A stretch of DNA of 64,000 bases from Zingiber officinale. Its lineage: Eukaryota; Streptophyta; Magnoliopsida; Zingiberales; Zingiberaceae. Shown here piece by piece: positions 35,357-47,811 of the stretch (its first letter is position 1; each line of letters opens with the position of its first letter). The stretch is from contig NC_056000.1 in NCBI RefSeq assembly GCF_018446385.1, forward strand, positions 33,455,511-33,519,510, read 5' to 3'. Made by a program: the position numbers and the translations under genes. The notes beneath the pieces are model-generated. The model did not search any database. It saw only the letters and a program-made list of their open reading frames with translations, and had not been told where the DNA came from.

Positions 35357-36469
35357 GGGGGCGTTTGGTTCTTTCCTAGGAATAGGAATCGGAATGAGAA
35401 TCATTGTATTGTGGAATGGGAATAGATATGAGCATGGATATCACTTTTAAAAGCAATGTTTGGTTAGTTGTATATCTTCTATCGGAATAAATCAAAGTTT
35501 CCTTTTTTACCCTTAAAAGAAAATAAGAGAAAAAATTAGATGTGAGAGAAAAATGAATGTGAGAGAAAAATATGATGAAAGAGAATGATGAGAGAGAAAG
35601 TATTATGAGAGAGAAAGTGTGATAAGAAAGAATGAAGAGAGAGAAAGTGTGATGAGAGAAAATGAAAAAAGAGAGTGTGATTGGAGAGAGCATGATGAGA
35701 GAAAATATGATGTGAGAGAAAGTATGATAGGAGAGGATGAAGAGAGAGAAAATATAGTGAGAAAAAATGAGGAGAGAGAGTGTGATGAGAGAGATTGAGG
35801 AGAGAGAAAGTATGGTGAGAGAAAAAGAGAAGTGAATATGATGGGAGAGATTGAGGAGAGAGAAAGTGTGTTGAGGAAAAAAGGAGTAAGTGTGATAAGA
35901 GAGATTGAGGAGAGAGAAAGTATAATGAGAGAGAAAGTGTGATGAGAGAGAAAGTGTGTTGAGGAAAAAAAGGAGGAAGTGTGATAAGAGAGATTGAGGA
36001 GAGAGAAAGTGCGATGGAAGAGATTGAGGAGAGAGAAAGTATGATGAGAGAGAGTGTAATGAGAAAAAAAATAGGAAAGAGAGTGTGATAGGAGAGATTA
36101 AGGAGAGAGAAAGGGAGTGATAAAATGATGAGAGAGAAACTATGATGAGAGAGAAAATATAATGAGAGAGAATAAGGAGAGATAAGTGATATGAAAGAAA
36201 AAATAAATAAATATATTTTGATATTTGATATTAATGGAGAAAATTTTAGTTTTAAATCAAGGGTATTTTTGGAATAAGGGAATATTTTGATTGATGAAAA
36301 TAGGGTAATGACTCATTGAAGGGGAGGTACATGGGAATGAGTCATTACCCAATTTCAAGGATTCATTCCCTTATTTGTATTCCTATTCCTATAATCCAAA
36401 CATTAACAATGGGAATCAATGATTCTCATTCCCATTCTCCACTCCTATTATTCTAAACCAAACGCCCCC
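35357..36469. mobile_element. PIF/Harbinger (Tourist-like) non-autonomous element, 1113 bp
   Basis: Perfect 14-bp inverted ends GGGGGCGTTTGGTT, with the 3-bp target TAA at 35354-35356 and 36470-36472. The inner 35530-36200 is almost pure purine on the plus strand, built from GAGAGAAAGTGTGATGAGA-like units. Outer parts carry further inverted words (GGAATGAGAATCATTG and its complement). No transposase is present; the minus-strand frame at 35376-35693 is low-complexity. Confidence 0.9.
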
Positions 36470-36594
36470 TAAAGTCATTGTTGTTATAATAAGTTTAAAT
36501 TATTTTAATATATTATAATAATTATCATCGTAATGTCTAGAATAAAAATATATATAGAAAAATGATAACTACATAATTTATCTTGTATAACAAT

Positions 36595-37190
36595 GAACAA
36601 CATTCAATGTGAATGTTTCAACGTAGCTAAAATTGATTTTTTTTTTTTCTTTATCATTTACATGCAAATCTCTCTTTTTACTACAGGCAAATCTCTCTCC
36701 TACATATAAGGTGATATTGATTTTAAAAACCAACATCAAGATGGAGCTAATTTTAAAGGCCAACGTAACTCCAACATGTTGATCTTTAAAGACCAAACCA
36801 GGCACAAACCAGTACCATATTGGTACAGCCCAACACCACTATTGGTACTGGTTTTTAACAGAGGACTAGTTGTGCATGTACTGGTTTTTAAAGACCAACA
36901 CTAATAATGATGCTAGTTTCGACAACTAGTCTTCTGTTGATGTTGGTCTTTTAAAGAACAACACTAATATGGTGCACGTCTTTTAAAGACCAGCACCAAT
37001 ACGGTGCAAGCTAGCACCAATAGTTGGTGTTGATTTGCGCAAACTAACACCAACATACTGGTGCTCGTCTTTAAAGATCAGTTTCATCTTGTATCATCTT
37101 ACATGCAAAAGAGATACTTATATGCAGATAAGAGAGAGAAATAAAAAAAATTAATTTTAATCACATCACATCATCCATGTTGGATGTTGT
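36595..37190. mobile_element. Foldback-type element with internal palindromes
   Basis: Left (from about 36596) and right (to about 37190) ends are imperfect inverted copies of roughly 100 bp sharing AACATTC/CATCC, TAAAATTGATTTTTTT and TTACATGCAAA. Between them the palindromic word GGTCTTTAAAGACC and ACCAACACC / GGTGTTGGT recur many times. Exact ends and target duplication were not resolved. Confidence 0.5.
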
Positions 37191-37193
37191 TGT

Positions 37194-37497
37194 TGTTAGA
37201 TAAAAATGAGAGGAGGATAAGAGAATAAGATGGATTAGTAGAACACAATAATTTTTAATTTATATTTCTATTTCAATTCATCATTGATTAAACAAGCAGC
37301 CTATTTATAAACCACTTACATGACTTATAAAACTCACTAACTCCATAACCCCACTAACTCAACTATTCTACACGACTAACACAACTAATGAAGACATATT
37401 GAACATGGACATTTTTTTAACTACTACTACCACTAATTGTTATCTCATCAACCCACTCACTCAAATATTAATTTTGTCATTTTATCAATACTCCCTC
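37194..37497 (-). repeat. 3' LTR of the minus-strand copia element, 304 bp
   Basis: Plus-strand reading begins TGTTAGATAAAAATG and ends TTTATCA. The adjacent ATACTCCCTCTTG is the complement of a polypurine tract. It contains the uninterrupted site CTCCATAACCCCACTAAC (about 37340), which is split by a MITE in the right LTR. Confidence 0.75.
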
Positions 37498-37539
37498 TTG
37501 ATTCAAAATTACAAACACCAAGCGTGATCTAAAATAAAT

Positions 37540-39493
37540 AAATTTATCTCTTAGAAGTGACTTCGTCAAGATATATGCCACTTGTTCATTTGTGCTACAA
37601 TGCTCCAATATATTTCATTATTTGCAACTAAGTTTCGAATGAAATGCAAACAAATATCAATATGTTTAGTCCTCACATGGAAAGCTAGATTTTTTGTCAT
37701 TGCAATTGTCGTCTTGTTATCACAAAAAATAATAGTTACATCTTTTTGTTGTTAGTGAAGATCTGTAAGTAATCTTCTAACCAAATAGCTTCACATGATG
37801 CTGAAGTTCCTGCTACATATTCTGCTCTAAAGAGGATAAAGTTGTAGTAGCTTGCCTCTGTGAACTCTATGAAATTGCTCTTGATCCAAGATTAAAAAAC
37901 TAGCTGAGGTGCTCTTTTGATCATCCATTGAACTTGCTCAATCGCTATTAGTGAACCCGCAAAGATCAAATTTTGAAACTTTAGTATAATAAATTTCATA
38001 ATCCACGGTTCCAACAACATAGCGTAAAATCCTTTTAGCTGCTCCAAAATGATGTTTCATAGGATTTTACATAAATCTAGAAATTACACCAACAGAGAAA
38101 GCAATATTTGGTCTAGTATAAGACAAATAAATTAAACCTCCAACCAAACTTTTAAAATTATTTGCATTAGCTTTTTCTGAACTATCTTCTAGTTGTAATT
38201 TCTCATTTATATTCATGAGTGTAGTAGCAATTGAACAAGCTAAACATTTTCAGAAGATTTGTCACATATTTTCTTTGTGAGATAAAAATCCCATCAACTC
38301 CTTGCTTCACTTCAAGACCAAGAAAATAATACAATATTCCCATATCTGGCATCTCAAATTTTTTTCATCATATTAGATTTAAAATGAGCTAATAGAGAAT
38401 CAGAAGAGCTCATATATATATTATATCATTGACATAAAAGCATACAATAAGATAATCATCTCTACCTTGTTTCTTCACATAAAGAATGGATTCGTTTTAG
38501 CTTCTCGTGAAACCATTTTGTCGAAAATAGCCATCAATTTTGCTATACCATGCCTGTGGGACTTGTTTGAATTCATAAAGTGTCTTTCTTAATTTGTACA
38601 CCTTCGTCTCTTTGCCTTCAATTATAAAACCTTCTAGCTAAGATACATAAACTTTTTCTTGCAAATCACCATTTAGAAATGTAGATTTAACATCAAATTG
38701 GTAAACAAACCAATGCAATTGTGTAATTAATGTTAAGATAATTCTCGTATTTTTAAATCTAACAACCGGATAAAAAGTTTCTTCAAAATCACTACCTTAT
38801 TACAAATGCCCTTTTGCAACAAGTCGAGTCTTGTATTTCTGAATGGTTCCATCAGTATGATATTTTGTTTTAAACACCCACTTGAGATCAATCACATTCT
38901 TACCTTCGGGTAGATCCGCCATCTCCCATGTGTGATTTTTATGGATTACAATTAACTCTTCTTTCATTGCATTCCTCCATTCCTCCTTGTTACTACTTCT
39001 TTAAAGGTTGCAAGATTTGTAACAAAAAGAGCAAATTGACTTGACTCATAGATTTCTCTCAAAGATCTAACCTTGCTAAAGGTGTTTCATCAGAAGATTC
39101 TTGTAAAGAGGATGAACTGCTACTTCTTGAATTTAATGGTGAGGAAGCTAGTGATCCCAAAGGAGATGATTCAACACCTTCTGTTGTTGGAGTTTTGTTC
39201 TCCATTGGGATATGAACTTGAGTCTCTTCTACTTGTGTATTCCAATTCTAGCTTGAATCTTCATCAAAATCTACATCTCTCCTTATAATCAATTTTCCAG
39301 TAAGACGATTATATAACCGATATGCTTTTGATTGATTGCAATATCCAATAAGGATGCATTTTACAGATTTCTTCCCAAGTTTATAATGAAATTGTGAATT
39401 AATCCAGGCATATGCAATACGACCAAAAATTCTTAAGTGATTTACCGATAGTTTTCTGCTTCATCATGCTTCATATGATGTTTGATTCAAAAT
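37540..39493 (-). pseudogene. Copia pol relic: reverse transcriptase and RNase H
   Basis: Minus-strand translation shows, from 39440 down to 37750, a post-integrase stretch (GKKSVKCILIGYCNQSKAYR), LVYQFDVKSTFLNGDLQEKV, LYKLRKTLYEFKQVPQAWY, an RT active-site region reading FYVNDI where YVDD is usual, GLIYLSYTRPNI, FGAAKRILRYVVGT and the RNase H part AEYVAGTSASCEAIWL. Several stops interrupt it. Asp-to-Asn in the YVDD box would abolish catalysis. The coding is cut at 39493 by an LTR insertion. Confidence 0.82.
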
Positions 39494-40079
39494 TGTTAGG
39501 ACCTTCGGATGTGGCTAGAGAGGGGGGGTGTGAATAGCCGACCTCAAATTATCGTTTCTTCCTACAATTTAGGTTAGCGCAGCGGAAATACAATGTAGAA
39601 ACGAAAGTGGAGAAGATCAAACCTCAAACACGATGATGTAACGAGGTTCGGAGATGATACTCCTACTCCTCGGCGTGTCCGTAAGGTGGACAAAGCCTAT
39701 CAATCTGTCGGTGGATGAGACCCCGGATAATCGGCTAATATGAACTCCTTCTGGGTGGAGAAACCTCGCCACAATCTCTCTTGCAACAGCAAGAATGGAG
39801 TACAACCAATAGAGAAAGAAAACAAGAACAATATAAATGTAAAAACACTTTGCTTGCCTTCTCGTCGACTGGAGTTCGATGAAGCAGCAACTTCACGATG
39901 TCAACAGCAGCTGATCACCCAGTCGAGGGAAGCTCACACGAAGCTTCAGGAATAGGGAGCTCAGCAAAGCTCAGATCGCAAGAGTGAGGAAGAAGGAAGT
40001 TGTGTAGAGGCGCTCAGCATCTGATTTATATCTGCACCTGCGAAGAAGAAGACAAAGAACAACACAGAAATCTAGCCGT

Positions 40080-40960
40080 TGTGTCGCAACGGCTAGGCCT
40101 GGACCGATCAGGCTCCACCCTGTTCGGTCTGGGAGGCTCCTGATCGGTCTGTGGACCGATCAGGCCCTAGGCTGATCGGTCCCCAGACCGATCCCCATAC
40201 TTGTTCTCGTTTCTGATCATTTCCTGATCGGTCTGTGGACCGATCAGTAGGCTTCCTGATCGGTCTACAGACCGATCAGATAACTCACAGTGACCTCTGT
40301 TTGGTTACTGATCGGTCACCAGACCGATTAGATAAACCTGAGTATCACTGGATCGGTCTGCTGACCGATCCAATGCCCATGTGGATTTAGAGCTTCTCAT
40401 CCCTAAATCCTAAGGCCTTCCTGGTCTTGAGAACGAGCTACCGAGCCCTCTTCGACTTCCTTGTCCGGTCCAGAGAACGAGCTACCGAGCCCTCTCTGAC
40501 CTAGTCCAGAGAACGAGCTACCGAGCCCTCTCCGACTTCGTCCGGTCCAGAGAACGAGCTACCGAACCCTCTCTCACCTAGTCCGGAGAACGAGCTACCG
40601 AGCCCTCTCCGACTTCCCATGCCAAGCTTCCATACTTGGACTTCTCCCGTGAAGACAAAGAACAACACAGAAATCTAGCCGTTGTGTCGCAACGGCTAGG
40701 CCTGGACCGATCAGGCTCCACCCTGTTCGGTCTGGGAGGCTCCTGATCGGTCCCCAGACCGATCCCCATACTTGTTCTTGTTTCTGATCATTTCCTGATC
40801 GGTCTGTGGACCGATCAGTAGGCTTCCTGATCGGTCTATAGACCGATCAGATAACTCACAGTGACCTCTGTTTGGTTACTGATCGGTCACCAGACCGATT
40901 AGATAAACCTGAGTATCACTGGATCGGTCTGCTGACCGATCCAATGCCCATGTGGATTTA
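40080..40960. repeat. Array of GATCGGTCnnnnGACCGATC palindromes
   Basis: The 20-base palindrome GATCGGTCTGTGGACCGATC and variants with loops CAC, CTAC and CTGCT recur about a dozen times across both halves of the tandem duplication. Each can form a short hairpin. Confidence 0.85.
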
Positions 40961-41220
40961 GAGCTTCTCATCCCTAAATCCTAAGGCCTTCCTGGTCTTG
41001 AGAACGAGCTACCGAGCCCTCTTTGACCTAGTCTGGAGAACGAGCTACCGAGCCCTCTTCGACTTCCTCGTTCGGTCCAGAGAACGAGCTACCGAGCCCT
41101 CTCTGACCTAGTCCGGAGAACGAGCTACCGAGCCCTCTCCGACTTCGTCCGGTCCAGAGAACGAGCTACCGAACCCTCTCTGACCTAGTCCGGAGAACGA
41201 GCTACGGAGCCCTCTCCGAC
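40430..41220. repeat. Minisatellite GAGAACGAGCTACCGAGCCCTC, period 35-44 bp
   Basis: About five units lie in the first half (40431-40615) and about six in the second (40999-41215), alternating with CGACTTC and CTGACCTAGTCC linkers. Confidence 0.85.
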
Positions 41221-41225
41221 TTCCC

Positions 41226-41400
41226 ATGCCAAGCTTCCATACTTGGACTTCTCCCGTGCCAAGCTCCCTGCTTGGACTTTTCCATGCCAAGTCTCCATAC
41301 TTGGTCTTTTCCCGTGCCAAGCTCCCTGCTTGGACTTTTCCGTGCCAAGTCTCCATACTTGGACTTTTCCCGTGCCAAGTCTCCATACTTGGACTTTACC
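41226..41400. repeat. Minisatellite GTGCCAAG..CTTGGACTTTTCC, period about 30 bp
   Basis: Six to seven units of TGCCAAGTCTCCATACTTGG, alternating with CAAGCTCCCTGCTTGG. Each unit is itself an inverted CCAAG/CTTGG pair. Confidence 0.85.
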
Positions 41401-41703
41401 CGAATCAGGTCAACTCAAGTCGGGTCAACCAGGTCAACCTTGACCAAAGGTTGCACCCACAATCTCCCAAGTTTGTATTCTTGACCAAAGGTTGCACCCA
41501 CAATCTCCCAAGTTTGGTATCCTCGTCGTCAAAGTCTTTCTTTACTAAATCTCAAAGATCTTGAGATCTAAATAGAATCTTCATTCTGATACTCTAAAAT
41601 TTGTAGCATTCTCCCTTGAAAATGGGAATGAGGGGTTGAGAAATTTTGTTGATTACTATTTCAAGCAAACTAAGACACATCAAATCCAACGCTTTGATAC
41701 CAC

Positions 41704-42590
41704 TGTTAGATAAAAATGGAAGGAGGATAAGAGGAAGGAAAAGTGGGACACAATAATTTTCAATTTCTATTTCTATTTCAATTCATCATTCATTAAATAC
41801 GTAGCAACCTATTTATAAGTCACTTACATAACTCATGAAACTCACTAACTCCATAACTATGGATGTAATCGAGCCGAGCCGAGCTGAGCCGAGCCGAGCC
41901 GAACTCTTGGATGTTTGAGTTTGTCGCGTTTATAATCGAGCCGAGCTCGAGGTTTATTTAACGAATATATTCATGGTTCACGAGCTTATTCGAACTTTTA
42001 TCGAGCCTAAACAAGCTTAATAAATATAAATTATAAATTTAAATATTCATTAAAAACTAAATTATATATTTTTAAAAAATTATAATATTCTTGTTAAAAT
42101 TTATAATTTTATTCTAATAAATAAAATTAATATATTTATCTATGTTTTTCATAAATAGAGTGTAAAATCTATAAATTCAATATCAAAACTATTATTTTTT
42201 TATTTAAAAATTGATTTATGAGCTTTACGAACATGTTCACGAGTTAATGAGTCGAATATTGTGAAACTTGAGCTTGGTTTGTTTATCTTAACGAAACTCA
42301 TTAAACGAGCTCAAACGAGCTTTTATCGAATCGAGATTCGAATAGCTCACGAGCGGCTTGGCTCATTTACACTCCTATCCATAACCCCACTAACTTAACT
42401 ATTCTATCCCACTAACAAAAATGATAAATTCAATTAACATCATTCATTATCCTTAGGAGTGATCAATTCAACCCCATAAAATTTTTCTACATACCATTAG
42501 AAATTCTATTCTATCCCACTAACCCAACTAAAAACAAGATACATTAAATATAAACATTTTTCTTTAACCACGTCTGCCATTATATATGGT
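41704..42590 (-). repeat. 5' LTR of the minus-strand copia element, next to SDR-2
   Basis: Starts TGTTAGATAAAAATGG beside the primer-binding site. It is interrupted by a MITE (41858-42377) and by about 105 bp flanked by two copies of CTATTCTATCCCACTAAC (about 42403 and 42508). Similarity to the left LTR fades around 42585, within about 85 bp of the SDR-2 start codon. Confidence 0.7.
41858..42377. mobile_element. hAT-type MITE, 520 bp, perfect 8-bp TSD and empty site
   Basis: Ends TATGGATGTAA and TTTACACTCCTA are imperfect inverted copies. TCCATAAC flanks it on both sides (41850-41857, 42378-42385). The partner LTR at 37194-37497 carries the unfilled site with a single TCCATAAC. The same family is at 31276-31822. 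Confidence 0.93.
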
Positions 42591-42667
42591 CCCATAACCT
42601 ACTATCATTTCAGCAACAGTTGTCCTTTCTCCCCCCTCAGTCTCAAGTTCTTTTCCCAAAAAGAAGC

Positions 42668-43831
<1,164 letters not shown>

Positions 43832-44214
43832 GTAGATATGGAGGTATCTTTGAATAAGGTGGGTATTTGGGATTATGTTCTTATTTATGAACATCTTGAA
43901 TAAGATGGTGTTTGAACTTTGAACTCTTCATTTGAGTTCTTAAATGAAGAATTACCTCTGTGGAAATAATTTAGTGTAAAAATTGTTTTTTTTTTTAGTT
44001 TTTGGTGAAGAGATTGCCTGTTGAATTGTTTGACTTGAGTATTGTAAAGATAATCCCAATTAATTTTATTAATTATTTTTGGAATGATCGATTTGATTTT
44101 ATAAAAGTTTTCTACTAATCATCAGAGTAAATCGAGAAGCGCACATGACGACTAACCCAGAGGCTCAGCATCCTTTGATTACGCTCCCATTTGGAGAAAA
44201 AATTTCAATAAATG

Positions 44215-44530
44215 GATACCTAGGTGATAATCTAGATGTCTTACTGCGACACCATGATCCCGAAGAATAGTGAATCTTAATTGTATCTTGATTGCCAAAG
44301 AGATTACCGAAAAAATTCTACAAATGGATACCTAGGTGATAATCTAGATGTCTTACTGCGGCACCATGATCCCGGGGAATAGTGAATCTTAATTGTATCT
44401 TGATTGTCAAAGAAATTACCGAAAAAATTTCTACAAATAGATACCTAGGTGATAATCTAGATATCTTACTGCGACACCATGATCCCGGGGAATAGTGAAT
44501 CTTAATTGTATCTTGATTGTCAAAGAGATT
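44215..44530. repeat. Triplicated 112-bp unit, single behind SDR-1
   Basis: GATACCTAGGTGATAATCTAGAT starts at 44215, 44327 and 44440; each unit ends TTAATTGTATCTTGATTG. The SDR-1 flank has one such unit near 16925-17005, so the expansion is specific to this copy. Confidence 0.88.
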
Positions 44531-45464
44531 ATCGTGTCAGTTACAATTTGCTTCATGATTCTGACGGTTTAATATTATTATTATTATTATTTTTAAATAA
44601 AAGTTTTATAAAAAAATAAAGTTAGTACTTATGTTGGCAATAATTTAACATAAAAATTAATGTTCCAAAAGTCTTTGATGAACTAGCCTAATTTTTTACG
44701 AGTGTATCGTAGATTGTAGATCTTAGATTAGAGTTTGGTATAACGATAAAATTATTATCATATATGATTTTATCGGTTCCTTCATGATTCTATATTAATA
44801 AAAACATAATAAATCAGGTAACATTGAACTGTTTGATCCAATCCTATGGATATTTCACACAGTTCATTAAGTAAATCGGAAAACATTTGTGACAGACGTT
44901 CTAGAAGTCTAGTATCTTATCGTTGTGTGTCTTATTTAAAAGAAAAAATTCTATAAATATATCATACTTGAGGATTAAATTGTTAAATATTTGGTGACAA
45001 ATTGTAGATATTATAGTTGTAATTTCATTCCATATCAATTGTATACTGCCTACCGAGAGATTATAAATAAAATCATTGAAAATAAATTTCTCTTCTAATA
45101 GACCGACTAAATGAGCCAAGTTATTGATGGTGAAGTTTTTTTTCTTAAAAAAAAAATACAATAATAAGATTTTTAAATTCTTGTCAAATCATATCCTTAA
45201 TTATTATTACCATTATTTAATAAAATAGTGATATGACAAATCCTATGTGAAAGATGAAATTCGTCGGTCGTAATTCCTCGATCTCTATTAAAATTTGATT
45301 CTTATTTAATTTTATAAATTTTTCATGTAATAATTAATTTGATTATACTAGGAGAAGACAATGATAAAACAAACAAATAACACTATAGAATCAACGATGT
45401 CATTTGGACTCTCGTCAAATAAACAATTATTGTCATTAATTAATAAAATAGTGATGGATGATGC

Positions 45465-45466
<2 letters not shown>

Positions 45467-45520
<54 letters not shown>
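45467..45520. repeat. (AAT)n microsatellite, 54 bp
   Basis: Orthologous position to 17948-18008, different length. Confidence 0.95.
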
Positions 45521-45521
<1 letters not shown>

Positions 45522-46027
45522 GTCAAATTACAAGTGTATTGCAGATGATAGATAATGAAATGCTCAGCGCGGTAAAATTATTATCAAGTAATTTCATAAT
45601 CTGATCGTTTCCTAGAATTACACGTTGACAGGAGTTCTACGCATTACGTATGACTGAGGCAATTGCTATCCATATCGATTGTATACCATGAGATTATAAA
45701 TAAAATAATCCAAAATAAAGTTCTCGGATACTTATATTCTGCCTATGTATTATTCAATTATCTAAAATTAATAATTATTCATAATTTATCTTTCGTATTA
45801 GTAAATTAAATAACAAGATGTTGGTAGACGAATTATTTTTTGCCACCAAGTTATTAAGGTGAAGATTTAAAAACATACAATAATAAGAATTTTAAAATGT
45901 TATCAAATCATAATTATAATCACCATTATTCAATAAAATAATAACAAGACAAACAAGATGGATGAGTCCATTTGGACTCTTGTCAAATAATATCCATGAA
46001 GCGATTTAGATTTGAATGCTTGTCAAA

Positions 46028-46043
46028 AATAATAATAATAATA

Positions 46044-46076
<33 letters not shown>
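46028..46076. repeat. (AAT)n-(ATT)n palindromic microsatellite
   Basis: AAT units switch to ATT units, making an inverted microsatellite. The counterpart behind SDR-1 (18535-18563) has only the ATT half. Confidence 0.9.
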
Positions 46077-46079
<3 letters not shown>

Positions 46080-46511
46080 TGATGTACCTAAAGAAACAAT
46101 TAATTACTTTCTCTCCCTCTTGGATCACGTCCGACGTCACTCTTATATAGAAACTCCCTCAAACGAAAAGCTCCTAATTGAGTTGATTTCTCCGACCTCA
46201 AGCTCCGACAAGTTCTAACATTCATAGTTGCCGTACCCTACGACCTGCATACACCCTTAGCGGGACAAATGAAAGTGAGAGCAACACCTAGTTAACGGGT
46301 TCAACCACAAAGGTGACACCTAGCTAAAGGCTCGAACCAAGCAAGGTGTATGACTCAACCACTATCCCCTTTGGAACCCAATATCGCACTACTTGCCCAG
46401 CCGACCCTTTGTTCTCTACGCGTGTGATGGGCGATGTGGCATATACGAGGCTGATGTAGCCCGACTCTCAGGCCTCATGAAGATTCCATTTCACCCGTTA
46501 TATAAAGTTCT

Positions 46512-47153
46512 ATGATGGTAGGTGTAGTCATTATGAGGTCTAGAGTTTGAATCTTGACAAAGTCGAGATAAATGTCTCTTTTATGTGCTAGTCACTATTC
46601 CAAAGGCTAGTAGTCGTCTGTGATTTATCTTCTCCGTGTTGACCTTGGGACGGGTTAGCGGGGGTAAGTGTATTCGTCTTTTGCCACTATGATGGTAGGT
46701 GTAGGGCCTTGGAGCTATGGTATAATGGTAGGATTTTTAGATTATCATTCAGATATTTACGGTTTGATCCCTAACTATAGTGAATTTGTAAGAATTTTTC
46801 TTCCAAATGGGGAGCACAGCGCAACCAAAGGATGTTATGCTTTTTGGTCGCCCACCGCGAGCGCTTCCTAATTTATCCTAATGGTCGGTGGAAAAGATGC
46901 AGTGGTAGGATTTCTAGATTGTCACCTAGGTATCCATGATTCGATTCCCAGCTATAGTGAATTTATAGGAATTTTTCCTCCAAAATGGGGCACACAATCA
47001 AACGATGTTGGGTTTCTTGGCCGTCCACTGCAAGCGCTTTCCAATTTACTCTGGTGGCCAATGAAAAAATTCCGTGGGGCTGGATCGGTCATACCAGGAT
47101 TAATCAATGACTGCCTGGGTTTATTATTATTATTTTTTAATGATGGTAGTGTA
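46512..47153 (+). mobile_element. Second copy of the two-SINE chain
   Basis: Target copies ATGATGGTAGGTGTA at 46512-46526 and 46689-46703 and ATGATGGTAGTGTA at 47140-47153. The family 1 SINE here has lost its A-box part (about 46527-46560 compared with 19028-19100). The family 2 dimer keeps both monomers (about 46705-46875 and 46880-47055). The shared positions show that both insertions came before the block duplication. Confidence 0.75.
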
Positions 47154-47705
47154 GAATCAAATGCATGAAACGTAGGAAAAAAATATAAACACTTATAACG
47201 AGTTTATGTTGAGATTGTACTTCGTGCTTTGTTGTTGGAAAAACGATTACTAGATGAACAATCCTTCATCAATTTCACAAGCCAAATCCCTTCTTTGCTG
47301 GATGTTCTTTCTCAGAGCGATTGCACAAAATATACCTCCACCTGTGCATTCCTTTTTCCTTTTTTATACTTGGACACATGATTGCAAGTCATGTAGTAGT
47401 TCAGAAATTGCACATAGTTGCAATAATTACTAACATCTCCTACTCATCCAAATCAAGCCACAAAGACTAAATGAAACATCCGATACATTCTTGAGGAAAA
47501 ATGGTTCATATAACAACAAACATACTGAACAATTAAAGCTAAGAAAGTTGTCACACTTTACATATATGTGTTGCTCTTCAAGATAAATTAAAGATATCAA
47601 TATATTGTATTTGGAGGATCCGTGGCGCCGATACGGGTGAATATCAACTTGTCACTTTTCTTTAATTTCGTTCGTTCTTTCTATAAAAGTATTAGTCATA
47701 GTGGA

Positions 47706-47755
<50 letters not shown>

Positions 47756-47811
47756 GAATACTCGCGAGATTTATTTGGTTCATAACCCCTAGGGTTAGTA
47801 CTGTTGGTATT
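47154..47811. other. Flank and LTR start shared with 19710-20330
   Basis: From about 47609 it matches the LTR fragment at 20161. An (AAT)n run at about 47706-47749 is absent from the first copy. Continuity with the first block ends at 47811, where the TR-GAG LTR begins. Confidence 0.6.

Larger units (their letters stand above)
40048..41259. repeat. 603-bp tandem duplication inside the LTR
   Basis: GACAAAGAACAACACAGAAAT starts at 40051 and again at 40654. Both copies end ACTTGGACTTCTCCCGTG. The second copy lacks about 37 bp of palindrome sequence and has extra minisatellite units, so the array shrank and grew after duplication. Confidence 0.88.
39494..41566 (+). repeat. Long LTR inserted in the copia element, rich in internal repeats
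   Basis: Starts TGTTAGGACC with the GAGAGGGGGGGTGTGAATAGCC run shared with 63350 and 5852. It contains a 603-bp tandem duplication, GATCGGTC palindromes, a roughly 38-bp minisatellite and a roughly 30-bp minisatellite. The right end is approximate; no clear CA end and target repeat were found. Frames at 41226-41564 are repeat artefacts. Confidence 0.6.
37194..42590 (-). mobile_element. Minus-strand Ty1-copia element, internally deleted and interrupted
   Basis: Left LTR (3' LTR) 37194-37497, pol relic 37540-39493, foreign LTR insertion 39494-41566, short leader, primer-binding site 41691-41702 (complement of GCTTTGATACCA), and right LTR (5' LTR) from 41704 to about 42590 with a MITE inside. 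Gag and most of integrase are missing. The right LTR appears to lack its last part next to SDR-2. Confidence 0.75.
43832..46511. other. 3' flank of SDR-2, colinear with the SDR-1 flank
   Basis: Corresponds to 16549-19012 with scattered substitutions and indels. It holds the 3' UTR marker GAACATCTTGAATAAGATGG (about 43889), a triplication at 44215-44530, and microsatellites at 45467-45520 and 46028-46076. No gene is seen; the minus-strand frame at 44901-45161 is not matched by an equivalent in the SDR-1 flank. Confidence 0.6.

Noticed and set aside
35376-35693. Minus-strand frame of 105 codons
   Set aside because: It reads through the purine-rich core of a MITE and is Ser/Phe/Leu low complexity.
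40080-40960. CRISPR-like regular palindromic repeats
   Set aside because: Spacing and spacers are irregular, the repeats are inside a plant LTR and there are no cas genes; introns and TE types show a plant nuclear genome.
41226-41564. Frame of 112 codons rich in Leu/Pro/Ser repeats
   Set aside because: It is a translation of a 30-bp minisatellite in an LTR.
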